From Dermatemys mawii (taxonomy: Eukaryota; Chordata; Testudines; Dermatemydidae), in NCBI GenBank assembly GCA_007922305.1, contig ML677364.1, positions 14,365,624-14,429,623 of the forward strand: 64,000 bases of DNA. Direction: 5' to 3'. The translations under genes were made by a program, and so were the position numbers. Below the pieces are notes generated by a model. That model was not told where the DNA came from, made no database searches, and was given only the letters and a program-made list of their open reading frames with translations. Below, in pieces: positions 11,195-22,463 of the stretch. Position 1 is the first letter of the stretch, and each line of letters begins with the position of its first letter.

Positions 11195-12814
11195 GGACTG
11201 TCAAGCAATTAAAAAAATTAATCAGAATTAATCGCATTGCTAAAAAATAATAGAATGCCATGTATTTAAATATTTTTGGATGTTTTCTACATTTTCAAAT
11301 GTATTGATTTCAGTTACAACACAGAATACAAAGTGTGCAGTGCTCCATTTATATTTATTTTTGATTACAGATATTTACAGTGTAAAAAATAAAAGAAATA
11401 GTATTTTTCAATTCAGTTAATACAAATCCTGGAGTGCAATCTCTTTATTATGAAAGTTGAACTTACAAATGTGGAATTCTGTATAAAAAATAACTGCATT
11501 CAAAAATAAAACAATGTAAAACTTTAAGGCCTGCAAATTCATTCTGTCTACTGCTTGTTCAGCCAATCGCTCACACAATGTACCTGAAAGTGAGAACACG
11601 CATTTGCATGGCATTGTTGTAGCCGGCCTCGCCAGATATTTACATGGAGATGCACTGAAGAATAATATGCCACTTCATGCTTCAACCACCGTTCCAGAGG
11701 ACATGCATCCATGCTGAAGACAGATTCTGCTCAATAACGATCCAAAGCAGTGGAGACTAACACATGTTCATTTTCATCATCTGAGTCAGATGCTACCAAC
11801 AGAAGGTTAATTTTCTCTTTTGGTGATTTGGGTTCTGTAGTTTCCATATCAGAGTACTGATCTTTTAAGACTTCTGAAAGCATGCTTCACATCTCATCCC
11901 TCTCAGATTTTGGAAGGCACTTCAGATTCTTAAACCTTGGGCTGAGTGCTATAGCTATTTTTAGAAATCTCACATTGGTATCATCTTTGCATATTATCAA
12001 ATCTGCAGTGAGAGCGTACTAAATCAAGCAACACATGCTGGGTCATCGTCCAAGATTACCATAACACAAAATATATGGCAGAATGGAGGTAAAACCATGG
12101 AGCAGGAGACATACAATTCTCCTCCAAGGAGTTCAGTCACAAATTTAATTAATAGTTTGTTTTTTTAACAAGCATCATCAGCATGGAAGCATGTCTTCTG
12201 GAATGCTGGTTAAAGCTGAAGAGGCATAGGAATATTTAGCACATCTGGCATGTAAATACCTTGGTACAACTCCTGGCTAGAAAAGTGACATGTGAACACC
12301 TGTTCTCACTTTCAGGTGACATTGTAAATAAGAAATAGGCAGCATTATATCCTATAAGTTTAAACAAACTTGGTTTTTGTAGCGATTGGCTGAACAAGAA
12401 ATATTACTGAGTGGAATTGGAAGCACTAAAGTTTTACATTGTTTTATTTTTGAGTGTAGCTTTGTAACAAAAAAAATCTACATTTGTAAGTTTCACGAGA
12501 AAGAGATTGCACTACAGTACTTGAATGAGGTGAATTGAAAAATACTATTTCTTTTGCCGTTTTTACAGTGCAAATATTTGTAATCAAAAGTAATATGAAG
12601 TGCACACTGTACACTTTGTATTCTGTATTATAATTGAAATCAATATATATGAAAATGTCGAAAAACATCCAAAAATATATAATAAATTTCAATTGGTATT
12701 CTATTGTTTAACAGTGTGATTAAAACTGCAATTAATCGTGATTCAATTTTTTTGAATCGTGATTCATTTTTTTGAGTTAATCACGTGACTTAACTGTGAC
12801 TAATTGACAGTCCT
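11195..12814 (-). mobile_element. hAT-derived fold-back transposon with long inverted repeats
   Basis: About 1.62 kb. The ends GGACTGTCAA and TTGACAGTCC are inverted, and the arms remain alignable for several hundred bases: left ATTTTTGGATGTTTTCTACA, CAGAATACAAAGTGT, AATAGTATTTTTCAATTCA, AAAATAAAACAATGTAAAAC, AGCCAATCGCT; the right arm has the same phrases inverted. Flanks CATTTCTA (11187) and CATTTTTA (12815) look like an 8-bp target duplication with one mismatch, as expected for hAT. Both arms carry hAT transposase C-terminal remnants: on the plus strand near 12185-12400 motifs LFSLSGDIVNKK and SDWLNK, on the minus strand from the left arm CPLERWLKHE and ENEHVL. LFSLSGDIVNKK...KL is the hAT dimerisation region. 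All frames are broken. The minus strand gives the longest continuous coding-like match, so I list that orientation. Confidence 0.75.
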
Positions 12815-12822
12815 CATTTTTA

Positions 12823-14144
12823 CATTCTTGCCTCTCAGAAGCAAGAGTCTCTGGAATGAGATCTTGGTACAGCATGCATTATTATGGGACTCATGGGCAG
12901 ACACTCATGCTTCCTTTTGTATCTCTCACCAAAAGTCTTTGATTTAGGGCTATACGTGCTGAACAGGTCTTTGGGAAATATGGTGAATGATAACTAAGCC
13001 ATAAAGAAAGCATTTAATGCCTACATTAAAAAAAAATTAACATTGCAATCTGGAATAGCAATACTGAATGGTAGCAAGACATTCTAATTTCTGCACAACC
13101 TGTAATAACAGTTGGATGGATTCTTTTCCTGAATGTGTAAATAGATGTGCAAAGTTCACAGAGTGAGAACTCAGGTATCTAAGAAATAGACAGAGTTGTA
13201 GAGCTGCATATTTAGATGATTAACCTTTGCATAAAGCAAGTTATTTTTCTAAACCACTGTAGTAACTTATTTGTTTTCTTACAATTGCCATCAAGACATG
13301 TAAAAACACCCTAAAAACTCTGAAACTCAGGACAGTTATCACCCACAGGACTTGATTGAACCTGAAATGTTTCGTACAATTTGCTATAATTATGTAGCAA
13401 TAAAAGGTGCTGTCAAACATTTTGAAGACCACTGGAGATAATTTTATTACAGAATTCTGACAGTTCAGTTGGGGTTTTTTTTGAGAAATCCGTGTATAAA
13501 ACATTAAGCATTAAATCATTGAACTGATGAATAAGGAACAGAGATTAACATTTTACCATACTGTACGAGGAAGGAAATCTATGCATTGCTGGCAAAGAAA
13601 AAAAAAAAAGAACACTGGTAAACTTAGACATCAAAATCTTTCCGTGGGAAGGATTAGGATATCTGAGGAGGACTTTTGGCTTAGTAAACAAAAAAAACCC
13701 TTATGCAGTAAAACAAAACTCGGATGTTTTTTAGTTTAAGGATGACATCGCACTGGCAATGGATCTTCCATGTGCCCTTGCCTTACGCACTTCAAGCAGT
13801 ACCTGTTGTTGTAATTTAGTTGAGAAAGCCTACATTGCCTCTAACATTCCAAACATCAGTTTCTCATCCAGAGCAGAGAAGCATAACACACAACAATCTG
13901 TGCTGACAAACAGGTTGCTATATTTGGCCATGGAACTTGCTAGTGCTAGCCATCTTATTTTTTATTACCTTGTTCATCTATCTGTCACCTTTCTTGAAAC
14001 TCTGGTCATTTCAGGACTCTGCAGAGGGAGATTATGGCAAAGAGCTAATAATAACAATGAACCTTTATGTAATGCTTCCCATCCAGAAATCTCCGTGTGC
14101 TCCACAAATATTAACTACAAGTCTGAGAACACTTCTCTAAGAAA
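12823..14144. other. No gene; unassigned sequence
   Basis: AT-rich with short A runs (13600-13611, 13689-13697). The open stretches at 13241-13504 and 13759-14181 show no domain, no good start context or splice partners, and I do not call them. Confidence 0.35.
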
Positions 14145-14411
14145 GAACAACGAGAAGTCCTTGTGGCACCTTAGAGGCTAACAAATTTATTTGGGCAGAA
14201 GCTTTCATGGGCTCTAACCCACTTCATCCAGTGCATGGAGTGGAAAATACAGTAGGTAGGTATAAAAATACAGCACATACAAAGATAGGACTTGCCTTAC
14301 CAAGTGGAGGGGTCAATGCTAATGAGGCCAATTCAATCAGGGTGAAAGTGGTCCATTTTCAATTGATTTGGCCTCCTTACCACTGACCCCCCCGACTTGG
14401 TAAGGCAACTC
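14145..14411. repeat. Interspersed repeat with a long internal hairpin
   Basis: Starts with AGTCCTTGTGGCACCTTAGA and GGCTAACAAATTTATTTGGG, then AAGCTTTCATGGGC, a common start of a repeat shared with 14739-14950. The 3' half is an inverted repeat: 14289-14328 (GACTTGCCTTACCAAGTGGA...GAGGCC) pairs with 14370-14409 (GGCCTCCTTACC...CCGACTTGGTAAGGCAACTC) across a short loop. No coding capacity. Confidence 0.6.
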
Positions 14412-14738
14412 CCATCACATTGTGATGCTTTGCAGGGGCCAGGCACCTGGCTACCATCTGCCCTTAGCATGAGGAAGCCTTGTGTGTGTCTGCCAAGTGT
14501 CAATTCCCTGATTCCTCCAGCCACAGGTAAAAGAAGCACTGCCTCTTAGCCTATGCAGGCTCTGCTGTCCCTCTGCAGGTTAATAATAGGCCTGCTTCAA
14601 TCCCTCTGAGCATCCCCCTAGAGAGGCTAGCACATGTTCCACCTGGACACTGACAGAATTCACAGATCCACTGCTCCCAAAGGAACAGTAGCCCCCAGCT
14701 TACTAGTTACACCTTAGATCACAGCTCCACTGCATACA

Positions 14739-14950
14739 TATCAGAGAAATAGCCATGTTAGTCTGGAATTGCAGAAGTGACAGAGTGTCCTGTGGCACCT
14801 TAAAGACTAACTGAAGTATTAGAGCATAAGCTTTCGTAGGCTAATACCCACTTTGTCGGATGCAAATGACGAGGTGGGTATTAGCCCACGAAAGCTTATG
14901 CTCTAATACTTTAGTTAGTCTTTAAGGTGCCACAGGACTCTTTGTCACTA
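14739..14950. repeat. Palindromic interspersed repeat with 75-bp arms
   Basis: Begins ATCAGAGAAATAGCCATGTT and AGTCTGGAATTGCAGAAGTG. Then 14777-14851 (GTGACAGAGTGTCCTGTGGC...CTAATACCCAC) is the nearly perfect inverse of 14874-14948 (GTGGGTATTAG...GCCACAGGACTCTTTGTCAC), with a 22-base spacer. The arms contain TGTGGCACCTTAAAGACTAAC and AAGCTTTCGT, shared with the repeat at 14145. It would form a strong hairpin as DNA or RNA. Confidence 0.7.
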
Positions 14951-17860
14951 CTGTACGCATAGATATAGTGAAAACAAGTAAAAGTTCATTTAATGAAATA
15001 TAAAGATTTGAGAAGTAGCAAGTAAAAGTATTGTAAATAAGTGGTTACATGTAAAATAAAATCATGAAAGGCTTTCTACAGTCTAGACTTAATTAGTAAG
15101 ATACTGTCTTGTTTAACAAAGTTTAGCTCACCCAACGTCTTTGCGCCATTTTCCAACCAGGTTGGCTGTGACCATTTTTTTATAAAATAGGGCACGCTGA
15201 CAGTTAATCTCCTTGGTTAAGGATAAAGGGTGTCTCCTGATAGCCTGGCCTGTATCAGGACAGTCCTTTGTTCTTTTTCATAAACAGGACACCCTCTACT
15301 GATTGTCAACCTTGTAGTTTTTTAATCAGCCTCTAACTGTGTATGCAAATAAGCTTGCATTGTGAGACACACACAATACACAAGGACCAGACAGGGAAAT
15401 AAGTGCCTGCTATCTCTGCTTGAAGGAAACCTACTTAACACATGACCATCTTAATCATCTGCCTTAATTTCAAGGCTCTGAGAACATAAATTCCAGTATA
15501 TACATAGCTTCCTAAACATTATCCATCCATACATTTTCCAGTGTCTATGATGACTAGTGGGCTATTGGCTCTTAGTAGAGACTTCATACCTACATTTTTT
15601 GGTAAAATTAATATGGATACCTCTGACCCAAGTTACCCCTGTCAAACTCTGTGTACACCCCCCGTCTGCCAGTTGGCACCAAGAAGTTCTTGGATCATAC
15701 ATAGTCTCCTACATCAAACATCCTCTAACTTCAGCTGTCCTCTCTCTCTGGTTTAAGGGGGGGGGGGAAAGCAACCTCTAAACATTTGTTTTAAATTCAT
15801 TTACTGCTCCTAAGTAATAGGCTGGAAATGTTATGAAGAATTGTCAGATTTTGTTTTTCCAAAAACCTTTGTCTTTCAGTGACTGAATCCTCCCAAGCCC
15901 CTTTTCTGAACACTTTCTAGCATATGCCTGCCTTTGTTTTCTGGACAGAAATTAATAATGACTTCATTTCCCCCACAAACGCTTCAACCTCCATTTTTTC
16001 TATACACCACCTGATGAAAATATATATCATTTTGTGGGAAATGATGAAGCTGACAGCCCTTTGTTTCCTTGTGTAATGCTGCCAAAGCCCATAAAAGTAA
16101 TAATGATAAACATAAACTCAGAATTTCCAGAATTCCTTAGCCAAGATTTTATAACGAAAAAGCATCAAAGTCCATCCACAGCAATTGTATTCAGATGCAC
16201 AATTGCTTTGTAGAGCCCCTAAAATAGAGCAGGTGGCTGGAAATAAAAAAATGCTTCAGTTTTTCTTATATGGATGTGTGTCTTGATTGGGATTTATACA
16301 AATTATAAAGAGGTCCAAGAGCCCTTCTGGGGCTCATTTTCTGAGGTATACAAAACAGACATATTCCATAAACTAGAGATAAAGACTGGAAAAATATTTT
16401 AAAATTCATTTAAAGCAGTATCTTCAATCACAATTAACAAATAAAATGAGGTTGCAGCAATACTGCCACTTTAGTTTCCACCTCCTAAAGAGATGTATTG
16501 TGCCATTAAAGAGCATAACGTGATTAATCTCTTGGCTCAAAACTCATTTCACTTGATGACATTTTCCCTCATTTCCAGTTTTTGCATGCCAGACATTTGA
16601 ACCTGAATTAGCTGGTACATTTGAGACTGTCTGCACAGGAAGAAAACATGAATTGTAAGCAGTAGCCCACCAGTGACCTATCGTCTTGCATTGGAAACTG
16701 TTGCGTGGGATTAAGTGGAGAACTGTGAAAAAAATGAATGGAAAAAAACTATGCATCTTTGTGACCTGAGGCAATGTCTGACAGTTAATTCAAGTCTTTT
16801 CAGAGCCATATATCCACTGTAGTATCATGTAAGAGTCAAACATTCACTGTCCAGCTTATGTTCCAGCATCATGTGGCTTTTGAAATGTAAGGATTTCAGA
16901 GTTTCACAACTGACTTTGATGGCTGCAGCCTGGATGCTTTGTGATAAACCTGGAAGGCTAAGTCAGAGCTGGTAGATGTCTGGCAAATGAATTAATGAAT
17001 ATCGTAATGTTGCCTGGTGGGTCCTGTTAGCTTTATGTATAACAGATTGCAAAGATGACTTGACCTTTCTAATTTCCTTTCCCACCTTTCAAGATTTAGA
17101 ATACTCAGTGACCTTCCTCTGAAGTGAGATAAAAGAGGATAGAGGGACTGGGAAGAAAATGATGTAACTGAAATCATTGGAACAAAAGTCCTGATGGCAA
17201 TTGTAAACAACAGAGCAGAGATTTCACTGAGGACCAGAAGGAAACTAATACTTAAGTAGTGCTACGTTGCCTTTGGCACTGCAGCATTTGAAGAGGATCA
17301 GAAAGCCTCCCCATCAGTTATCTCATTCATGAACACAGCTGGGTAAGGTCCCTGCATGTGGAGGTTGATGTGAGTGCAAGCTTGGAGGGCTTTGCAGCTT
17401 GTCATAATGTCACAGTGCAAGAGGGAGCCCAGATTGCTGAGACAGAAGGCTCAGCTGTATCTCAGTCCCAGGTGGCACCCTGGGATGAACCCATCACACT
17501 GAGTCTGCATTTTATGAATAGTTAGCTTTCCTACATAAGAAAATATATTTCCTCCTTACAGTTTGGCCTTTTGCAGAGCTGGCTGGTTTCAGACAAAGAG
17601 GAACCCAAAACATTAATGAAAGTATCCTCGCTGCCCAAGAGGTTTCTCCACTGCGTGGATGCGGTGTGTCCTTCCCTTCATTCTGTTACACTGAATATAC
17701 TCATAGATGGGATGAACTCCCTGTCATGCTGTCTGGAGTGGCTCATGACTGGGAGTGCCAGCCTCAGGGCAGACTATCAAAAAGCAGGGCAGACACCTAA
17801 ACTGGTGGTGTGCTCTATAATTAGATTTCACTGACCCAGTAACAAATGTCAACTCACTGT
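14951..17860. other. No gene; unassigned sequence
   Basis: About 2.9 kb with no recognised coding segment. A ten-base G run lies at about 15758-15767. Open stretches at 15541-15781 and 16992-17210 show no domain. Sequence at 17400-17510 may be part of a dispersed repeat but I cannot name it. Confidence 0.35.
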
Positions 17861-18900
17861 AACAGTCTTACTATGGCGTCATGGAGAGTCTCCTTGGACA
17901 TTCCAGGCTATCTTTCCACCCAGGCAAGCCGGACTTGGTGATAAATGGTTACTTATATCAAAGATCACAAGATATTCAGGTTGCTCTCAGTCCCAAGAGA
18001 CCAATCATTTACCTTCAATCAATTTGTACTTCGGATCTCACATGATCCACTTGTAGTGAAACTTATAGTAAACTAAATAAGGATTTATTATGGAAAAAGA
18101 AATGAGAGCGTTATTTACAAGTTAAAGAAAGTGTAAGTGTTCCCTCCCAACTCTGAACTCTAGAATACAGATGTGGGGACCCACATGAAGACCCCCTAAG
18201 CTTATTTTTACCAGCTTAGGTTAAAAACTTCCCCAGGCTCAACTACCTGGAACAGTATTGCTGCCACCCTCCAAGTGAGTTACCCAAAGACTCAGGGAAA
18301 AGACCACTTGGAGTTCTATTCCTTCAAAATCCCCCCTAAGCCTTACACCCGTGTCTGGGAAAGGCTTGAGAATAAAGCCCTCACCAATCCTTACAGGTGA
18401 GCCCGATCCAAAACCCTGAATCTTTAAAACAGTGGAAAAATCAGTCAGATTCTTAAAAGAATAATTTTAATTACAGAAAAGATAGAAAAAATTACCCTCA
18501 TAAAATCAGGATGGAAGTTATTTTTACAGAGTCACAAACAGATTAAAAAAAAAAACAATCCACAGAGAAATCCCTTCTAGCCTTAGTGTCAAAGTCACAG
18601 AGAAGAACAGGAATAAAAACTCCCTTTACAAAGGAAAGATTCACAAGTGGAAAAAAAAATAATCTAACCCGCCTTGCCTGGCTAGCCATACTGGTTCAGA
18701 ATGATTTGGAGAATATGAATTGATGTCTGATTCCTCTAAAATCCAAGAGTGAACAAACTCACAGACAAAGAGCCCACATAAAGCCTCTCCCCTGCTCTGG
18801 ATTTGAAAGTACCTTTTGTCCCCATTGGTTCTTTCAGTCAGATGCCAACCAGGTTATTTGAGCTTCTTAACCCCTTACAGGTAAGGAGGAATTCTAGGCT
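17861..18900. repeat. Possible LTR-like dispersed repeats
   Basis: I recognise phrases typical of dispersed repeats in reptile genomes (CAATCAATTTGTACTTCGGA near 18018, TAAATAAGGATTTATTATGG near 18074, GAATAAAGCCCTCACCAATC near 18370, TTCAGAATGATTTGGAGAAT near 18696, TTCTTAACCCCTTACAGGTA near 18863). No termini, target duplication or coding sequence is evident, and two different repeats may be joined here. Family assignment is a guess. Confidence 0.3.
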
Positions 18901-19303
18901 ACCCTTATGGTTATGAGAGAAGGTAACATACATACACAAATGAGTTACAGTCTTTGGTTCTACAAGGTGACTGTAATATAGTAATCTGTCCTCTGAACTT
19001 GTTAAAGGACTAACCCAGGCTGATCCTGGGAATCTCTGCTTTTGCTTCCTAGCTCCAGCCCTATGAGAGGTCAAACAGCAAAGAGATGAAAAATCTTCAT
19101 ATCAGCTATCTTTTTTCCCCCCTTTTCCAGAATTCAGACTGATGGGACGAGACCTTCTGCACGTAGCCTGTGTAGGGACAATTAGCAAAGTCTTTGTATC
19201 ATGATGTTCTACAATGGCTCACTTAGTTTTGATATTTCTTCCTGATGCGTCCAAATTCACAAATTCAGAGCAGGCATTTTTACAATTATAAAACAAAATG
19301 TAG

Positions 19304-19962
19304 TGTGACGGAGTCAGCTCAGAAGGATATAAGAGAGTGCTGGAAGGCAGGTATATTAGTCTCAGGATGTGCAGGTCCCTGTTCCCTGGATAGCCAAACA
19401 AAGGCTATTCCAGGCCAATCAAGACACCTGGGACCAATTAAGAACCTTCTAGAAAGGAGTAGAAACAGCTAGCCTAATTGGGACACCTGAAGCCATTCAG
19501 GGACTGGCTGAAACCAGATAAAAGCCTCCCAGTTAGTGAAGTGGCTGTGGGTGTCAGGAGCTGTGGAAGGAAGTTGTGCTGTTGGTGAGACTGAGTGGTG
19601 GACAACATATCATCCAGAAGGAAGGAGGCCCTGAGGTAAGGGTGAAGTGGAGTGTGAAGAAGCGGGGACTGCTGTGGGGAAGTAGCCCAGGGAATTGTAT
19701 TGTGTTTTGTGGATAAAAGGTCAGCCATCTTAGCTGATACTATTAGGGTCTCTGGGCTAGAGCCCAGAGTAGAGGGTGGGCCCAGGCTCCCCCCTTTTCC
19801 ATCTTCCATACTGGTCGGTGATGAAGGTAACTCACTAGGTGGTGACTCTTGCCAATTGTACTGAGAAAGGCAGGTCACTCTGGGGCCTAGATGAGTTTCT
19901 GAGGCCCCTAAATCTGCCAGGAAGCACAGGACCCACAAGTACAGACTTGGAGCTTTGTCACA
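19304..19962 (+). repeat. LTR-like element bounded by TGTGACGGAG ... CTTTGTCACA
   Basis: A 659-bp unit whose ends are short inverted repeats (TGTGACGGAG at the left, CTTTGTCACA at the right), giving the TG...CA form usual for LTRs. A TATA-like ATAAAAGC at 19518 follows a region rich in repeated CACCTG/CCAATCA-like phrases (GGCCAATCAAGACACCTGGG, TAATTGGGACACCTGAAGCC), which fits an LTR U3. No clean target duplication is visible (left GTAG, right GTAC). The 164-codon reverse-strand open stretch inside it is not a gene. A DNA transposon cannot be excluded. Confidence 0.5.
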
Positions 19963-20267
19963 GTACATATTACCTTATAGGGTCTGATAGAGACATTGCA
20001 ACTGAGATTAACATGTGTAGCAATGTACAAGCATCTTCCAGAGACTAAACACATCTGTGGGGAGCTCTGACACTCACCATCAGTGTGAGAAAGAAAACAG
20101 AGAGAGTCTGCAGATATTCCCCTTTTGTGACCTTGGCTCTACACATGAGGAGAATGGGGTATATGCACCACCTAGTGGTACTGCTGACAAGTCTGTGACT
20201 CAGATATACTCTGCGTTAATACACTTGCAGTGGAATATATATTTGTTGGCTTTAATGTGCTGGTATT
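19963..20267. other. No gene; unassigned sequence
   Basis: About 300 bases following the LTR-like unit, with no motif or repeat I can identify. Confidence 0.35.
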
Positions 20268-20345
20268 GTGGCCTTGGATACACAGAGGGTCAGACTGGGT
20301 GATCTCAGGTTCTCCTGTGGCCTTAAACTCTATGACTCTGTATAT
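20268..20345 (+). mobile_element. CR1-type LINE 3' tail
   Basis: GAGGGTCAGACTGGGTGATC followed by TGGCCTTAAACTCTATGACT matches the CR1 tail pattern GGTCAGACTAGATGATC...TGGCCTTAAA-TCTATGA. It is short and diverged, from a different CR1 subfamily than the tail at 7965. Confidence 0.6.
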
Positions 20346-20419
20346 GCACAAGGACTCGAAGGAGTACTGAGACCTTTCAAAAAATTCCATGAAAAAAAAT
20401 GAGAGCAAATACCCCCATA

Positions 20420-20530
20420 GTAGCCATTAGCTCAGTGGTGAGGGCACACATCTGGTATGCGGGAGACCAAAGCTCAAGTCTTGGCTATAGTAATAATAGA
20501 AGTTTAGTTCAGGGCCTGGGATAAATGACT
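20420..20530 (+). repeat. tRNA-derived SINE or tRNA pseudogene
   Basis: The first 69 bases look like a tRNA. GTAGCCA at 20420-20426 can pair with TGGCTAT at 20482-20488 as an acceptor stem. TAGCTCAGTGGTGAGGGC is a good D-arm and pol III A box, with GCTC/GGGC pairing. AAGCTCAAGTC lies where the B box TTCAAATC should be. The anticodon arm (CACATCTGGTATGCG) has a short loop, and T-arm pairing conflicts with the acceptor, so it is not a functional tRNA. The tail after 20490 is non-tRNA. Confidence 0.5.
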
Positions 20531-21900
20531 TATAAATACATATTTTTATTAAATTCTCTTTACTTAAAGGTGTTTGTCACTCATCACCATTTGATGAGGG
20601 GAAAAAATCAATCTGAGGTACACTTTGTGTACTCTATTGATGAAATAAATGTAAAGTTAACTAATTTTCTATATGCGCTAAAACACTTGAACAATGCAAT
20701 AATCAAATTGAAATTTCAATGGAAATAAGTTTAAGCCCTAACGCTCATTTCTCTTACAAAGAGAAGTTGGTCCTATAAAAGATATTACCTCATCCACCTT
20801 GTCACTCAAGGAGTTGAGAGTATTACAAACTGAAATCAAGTAACTGAAAAGGAAACTGCTTCCAATTCCCTTGTGGGCAGAATGGGTTAATACTGGAAAC
20901 TTTTTGTTTCAGAGTGACCTCTTGTGATCTGTGGTCAGTTTTCCTTGAACCTAGGTTACTTTATGCCCAGTTGTAACTTTTTTAGTTTTGGCTTACATTC
21001 ATGTGCTATTATTTAACATACACAAACATCCACACCTAAAAGGTTAGGAAAAATCAGTTAGTCAGATACTCAGCCAATAGACTTTTCAAGTTAAAGAATC
21101 AAAAGGAAAGATGTTACTTAGAAAAAGAATCTGCTCTTTCACTTGCCTGGTTTGTGGAGCTTTAGAGTCAGTCATGAACTACAATTTGGGAGAGCCGGGT
21201 GCTGTCGTCTGATTCAAGTACTGTCAGACTAGTGTGCAGCATCCAACATTCAACTAGCTGGTTTGCGGTGTCTTTCTCTCTCCTTTCCTCAGGACCATTC
21301 CAGGGAAAGTAGGAAGATCAGCTGTCTGGTTGTCATTGAGGTGACCCAGTAAAGAGCACACTTCTTCCTCATTTATGTGGACTTTTAAGGTTGCAAGCTG
21401 AGTTGGTAATGTGCTGCAGTATCTCCCCAAGGATCTTCTGAGCAAATGAGGGGATCACAGGTTTTGTGCCACAGCTTCATTGTCCAGTCCTGGTGAACAT
21501 GGTCAATCTCAGCTGTAGGCCCACTTTTGGGTCCCTCTTTTCAATGGACTTTTTCTTCACTATATCCACTATTAACTGCAATTACATGTGTTTCTTCCAA
21601 GTAGCCAAGAGCAGGGGAATAATAGGCGTTGATTCCACTAAAACTATTTCAATCCTTTATCTGGGTTAATGACTTCTTGGGCTAAGGCCTAGCCACTTCC
21701 CTGGACATGATTCATAGAATTTTGCCTTTTGACTTACAAAATTGTCATTGTGGCTTCCTCATTGCTTCCTCAAGGTCTGCTAGGGCCTCATGACCACCAT
21801 AACAAATTATAGACCAGCCACCCTATGGCTTATTGAAAGGTCATTTTGCTCTAATAAAGCCCAAAGATAAAACTATTTAAAGCTGCTTCTAAGATTTCAT
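20531..21900. other. No gene; unassigned sequence
   Basis: No protein domain or recognised repeat on either strand. Short open stretches (21254-21445 minus, 21466-21669 plus) lack motifs. Confidence 0.35.
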
Positions 21901-21910
21901 TAATATAGAC

Positions 21911-22221
21911 CAGGGGTAGGCAACCTATGGTACGGGTGCCGAAGGCGGCACACGAGTCGATTTTCAGTGGCACTCACACTGCCCAGGTGCTGGCCACAGG
22001 TCTGGCGGGCCCTGCATTTTAATTTAATTTTAAATGAAGCTTCTTGAACATTTTAAAAACCTCATTTACTTTACATATAACAATATTTTGGTTATATATT
22101 ATAGACTTGTAGATAGAGACCTTCTAAAAATGCTAAAATGTATTACTGGCACATGAAACCTTAAATTAGAGTGAATAAATAAAGACTTAGCACACCACTT
22201 CTGAAAGGTTGCCGACCCCTG
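21911..22221 (+). mobile_element. 311-bp hAT-type MITE with perfect 8-bp target duplication
   Basis: Terminal inverted repeats CAGGGGTAGGCAACC and GGTTGCCGACCCCTG enclose 311 bp, flanked on both sides by ATATAGAC (21903-21910 and 22222-22229). An 8-bp duplication and CAG-type ends are the hAT signature. The inside has no coding capacity: a GC-rich left part (GTGCCGAAGGCGGCACACGA) and an AT-rich right part (TTTAATTTAATTTTAAATGA). The second copy is at 53724-54034 in opposite orientation and has the same length. Confidence 0.9.
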
Positions 22222-22329
22222 ATATAGACATAAGTTTTATACTTCACATCTGCAACGATGGGCCAATCTATCCACACAGTTCTGCCTGATTCTCTCTCTG
22301 ACTCAATGAATATTTAATTACTTCTACAC

Positions 22330-22460
22330 AGTGGAGCAGCTCCAGCAGGAGCGGAAGCCTGACCTTACAGCCTGGTTGTTAGGGCTGTCACCTGGGATGT
22401 GGCAGACCCACATTCAAATGCCTGCCTTGCCTGATTTGGATAAGGACTTGAATGTGAGTC
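22330..22460 (+). repeat. SINE-like repeat with pol III box-like motifs
   Basis: ACAGCCTGGTTGTTAGGGCT resembles an A box, and GACCCACATTCAAATGCCTG contains a B-box-like TTCAAAT. The surrounding CACCTGGGATGTGGCAGACC phrase recurs in degraded form at 47735-47830 (TCCAATGGTTGGGGAATGAG). This is a known style of tRNA-headed repeat in amniotes; the exact family is uncertain. The Harbinger MITE begins 3 bp after it. Confidence 0.45.
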
Positions 22461-22463
22461 TAA

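Noticed and set aside
13759..14181. 140-codon plus-strand open stretch
   Set aside because: Ends inside a repeat (14145 onward) and has no domain or conserved motif.
19474..19968. 164-codon open stretch on the minus strand
   Set aside because: Lies inside the LTR-like unit 19304-19962 and shows no protein family motif.
20420..20488. Functional tRNA gene
   Set aside because: The anticodon loop is too short and T-arm pairing conflicts with the acceptor stem; treated as SINE head or pseudogene.
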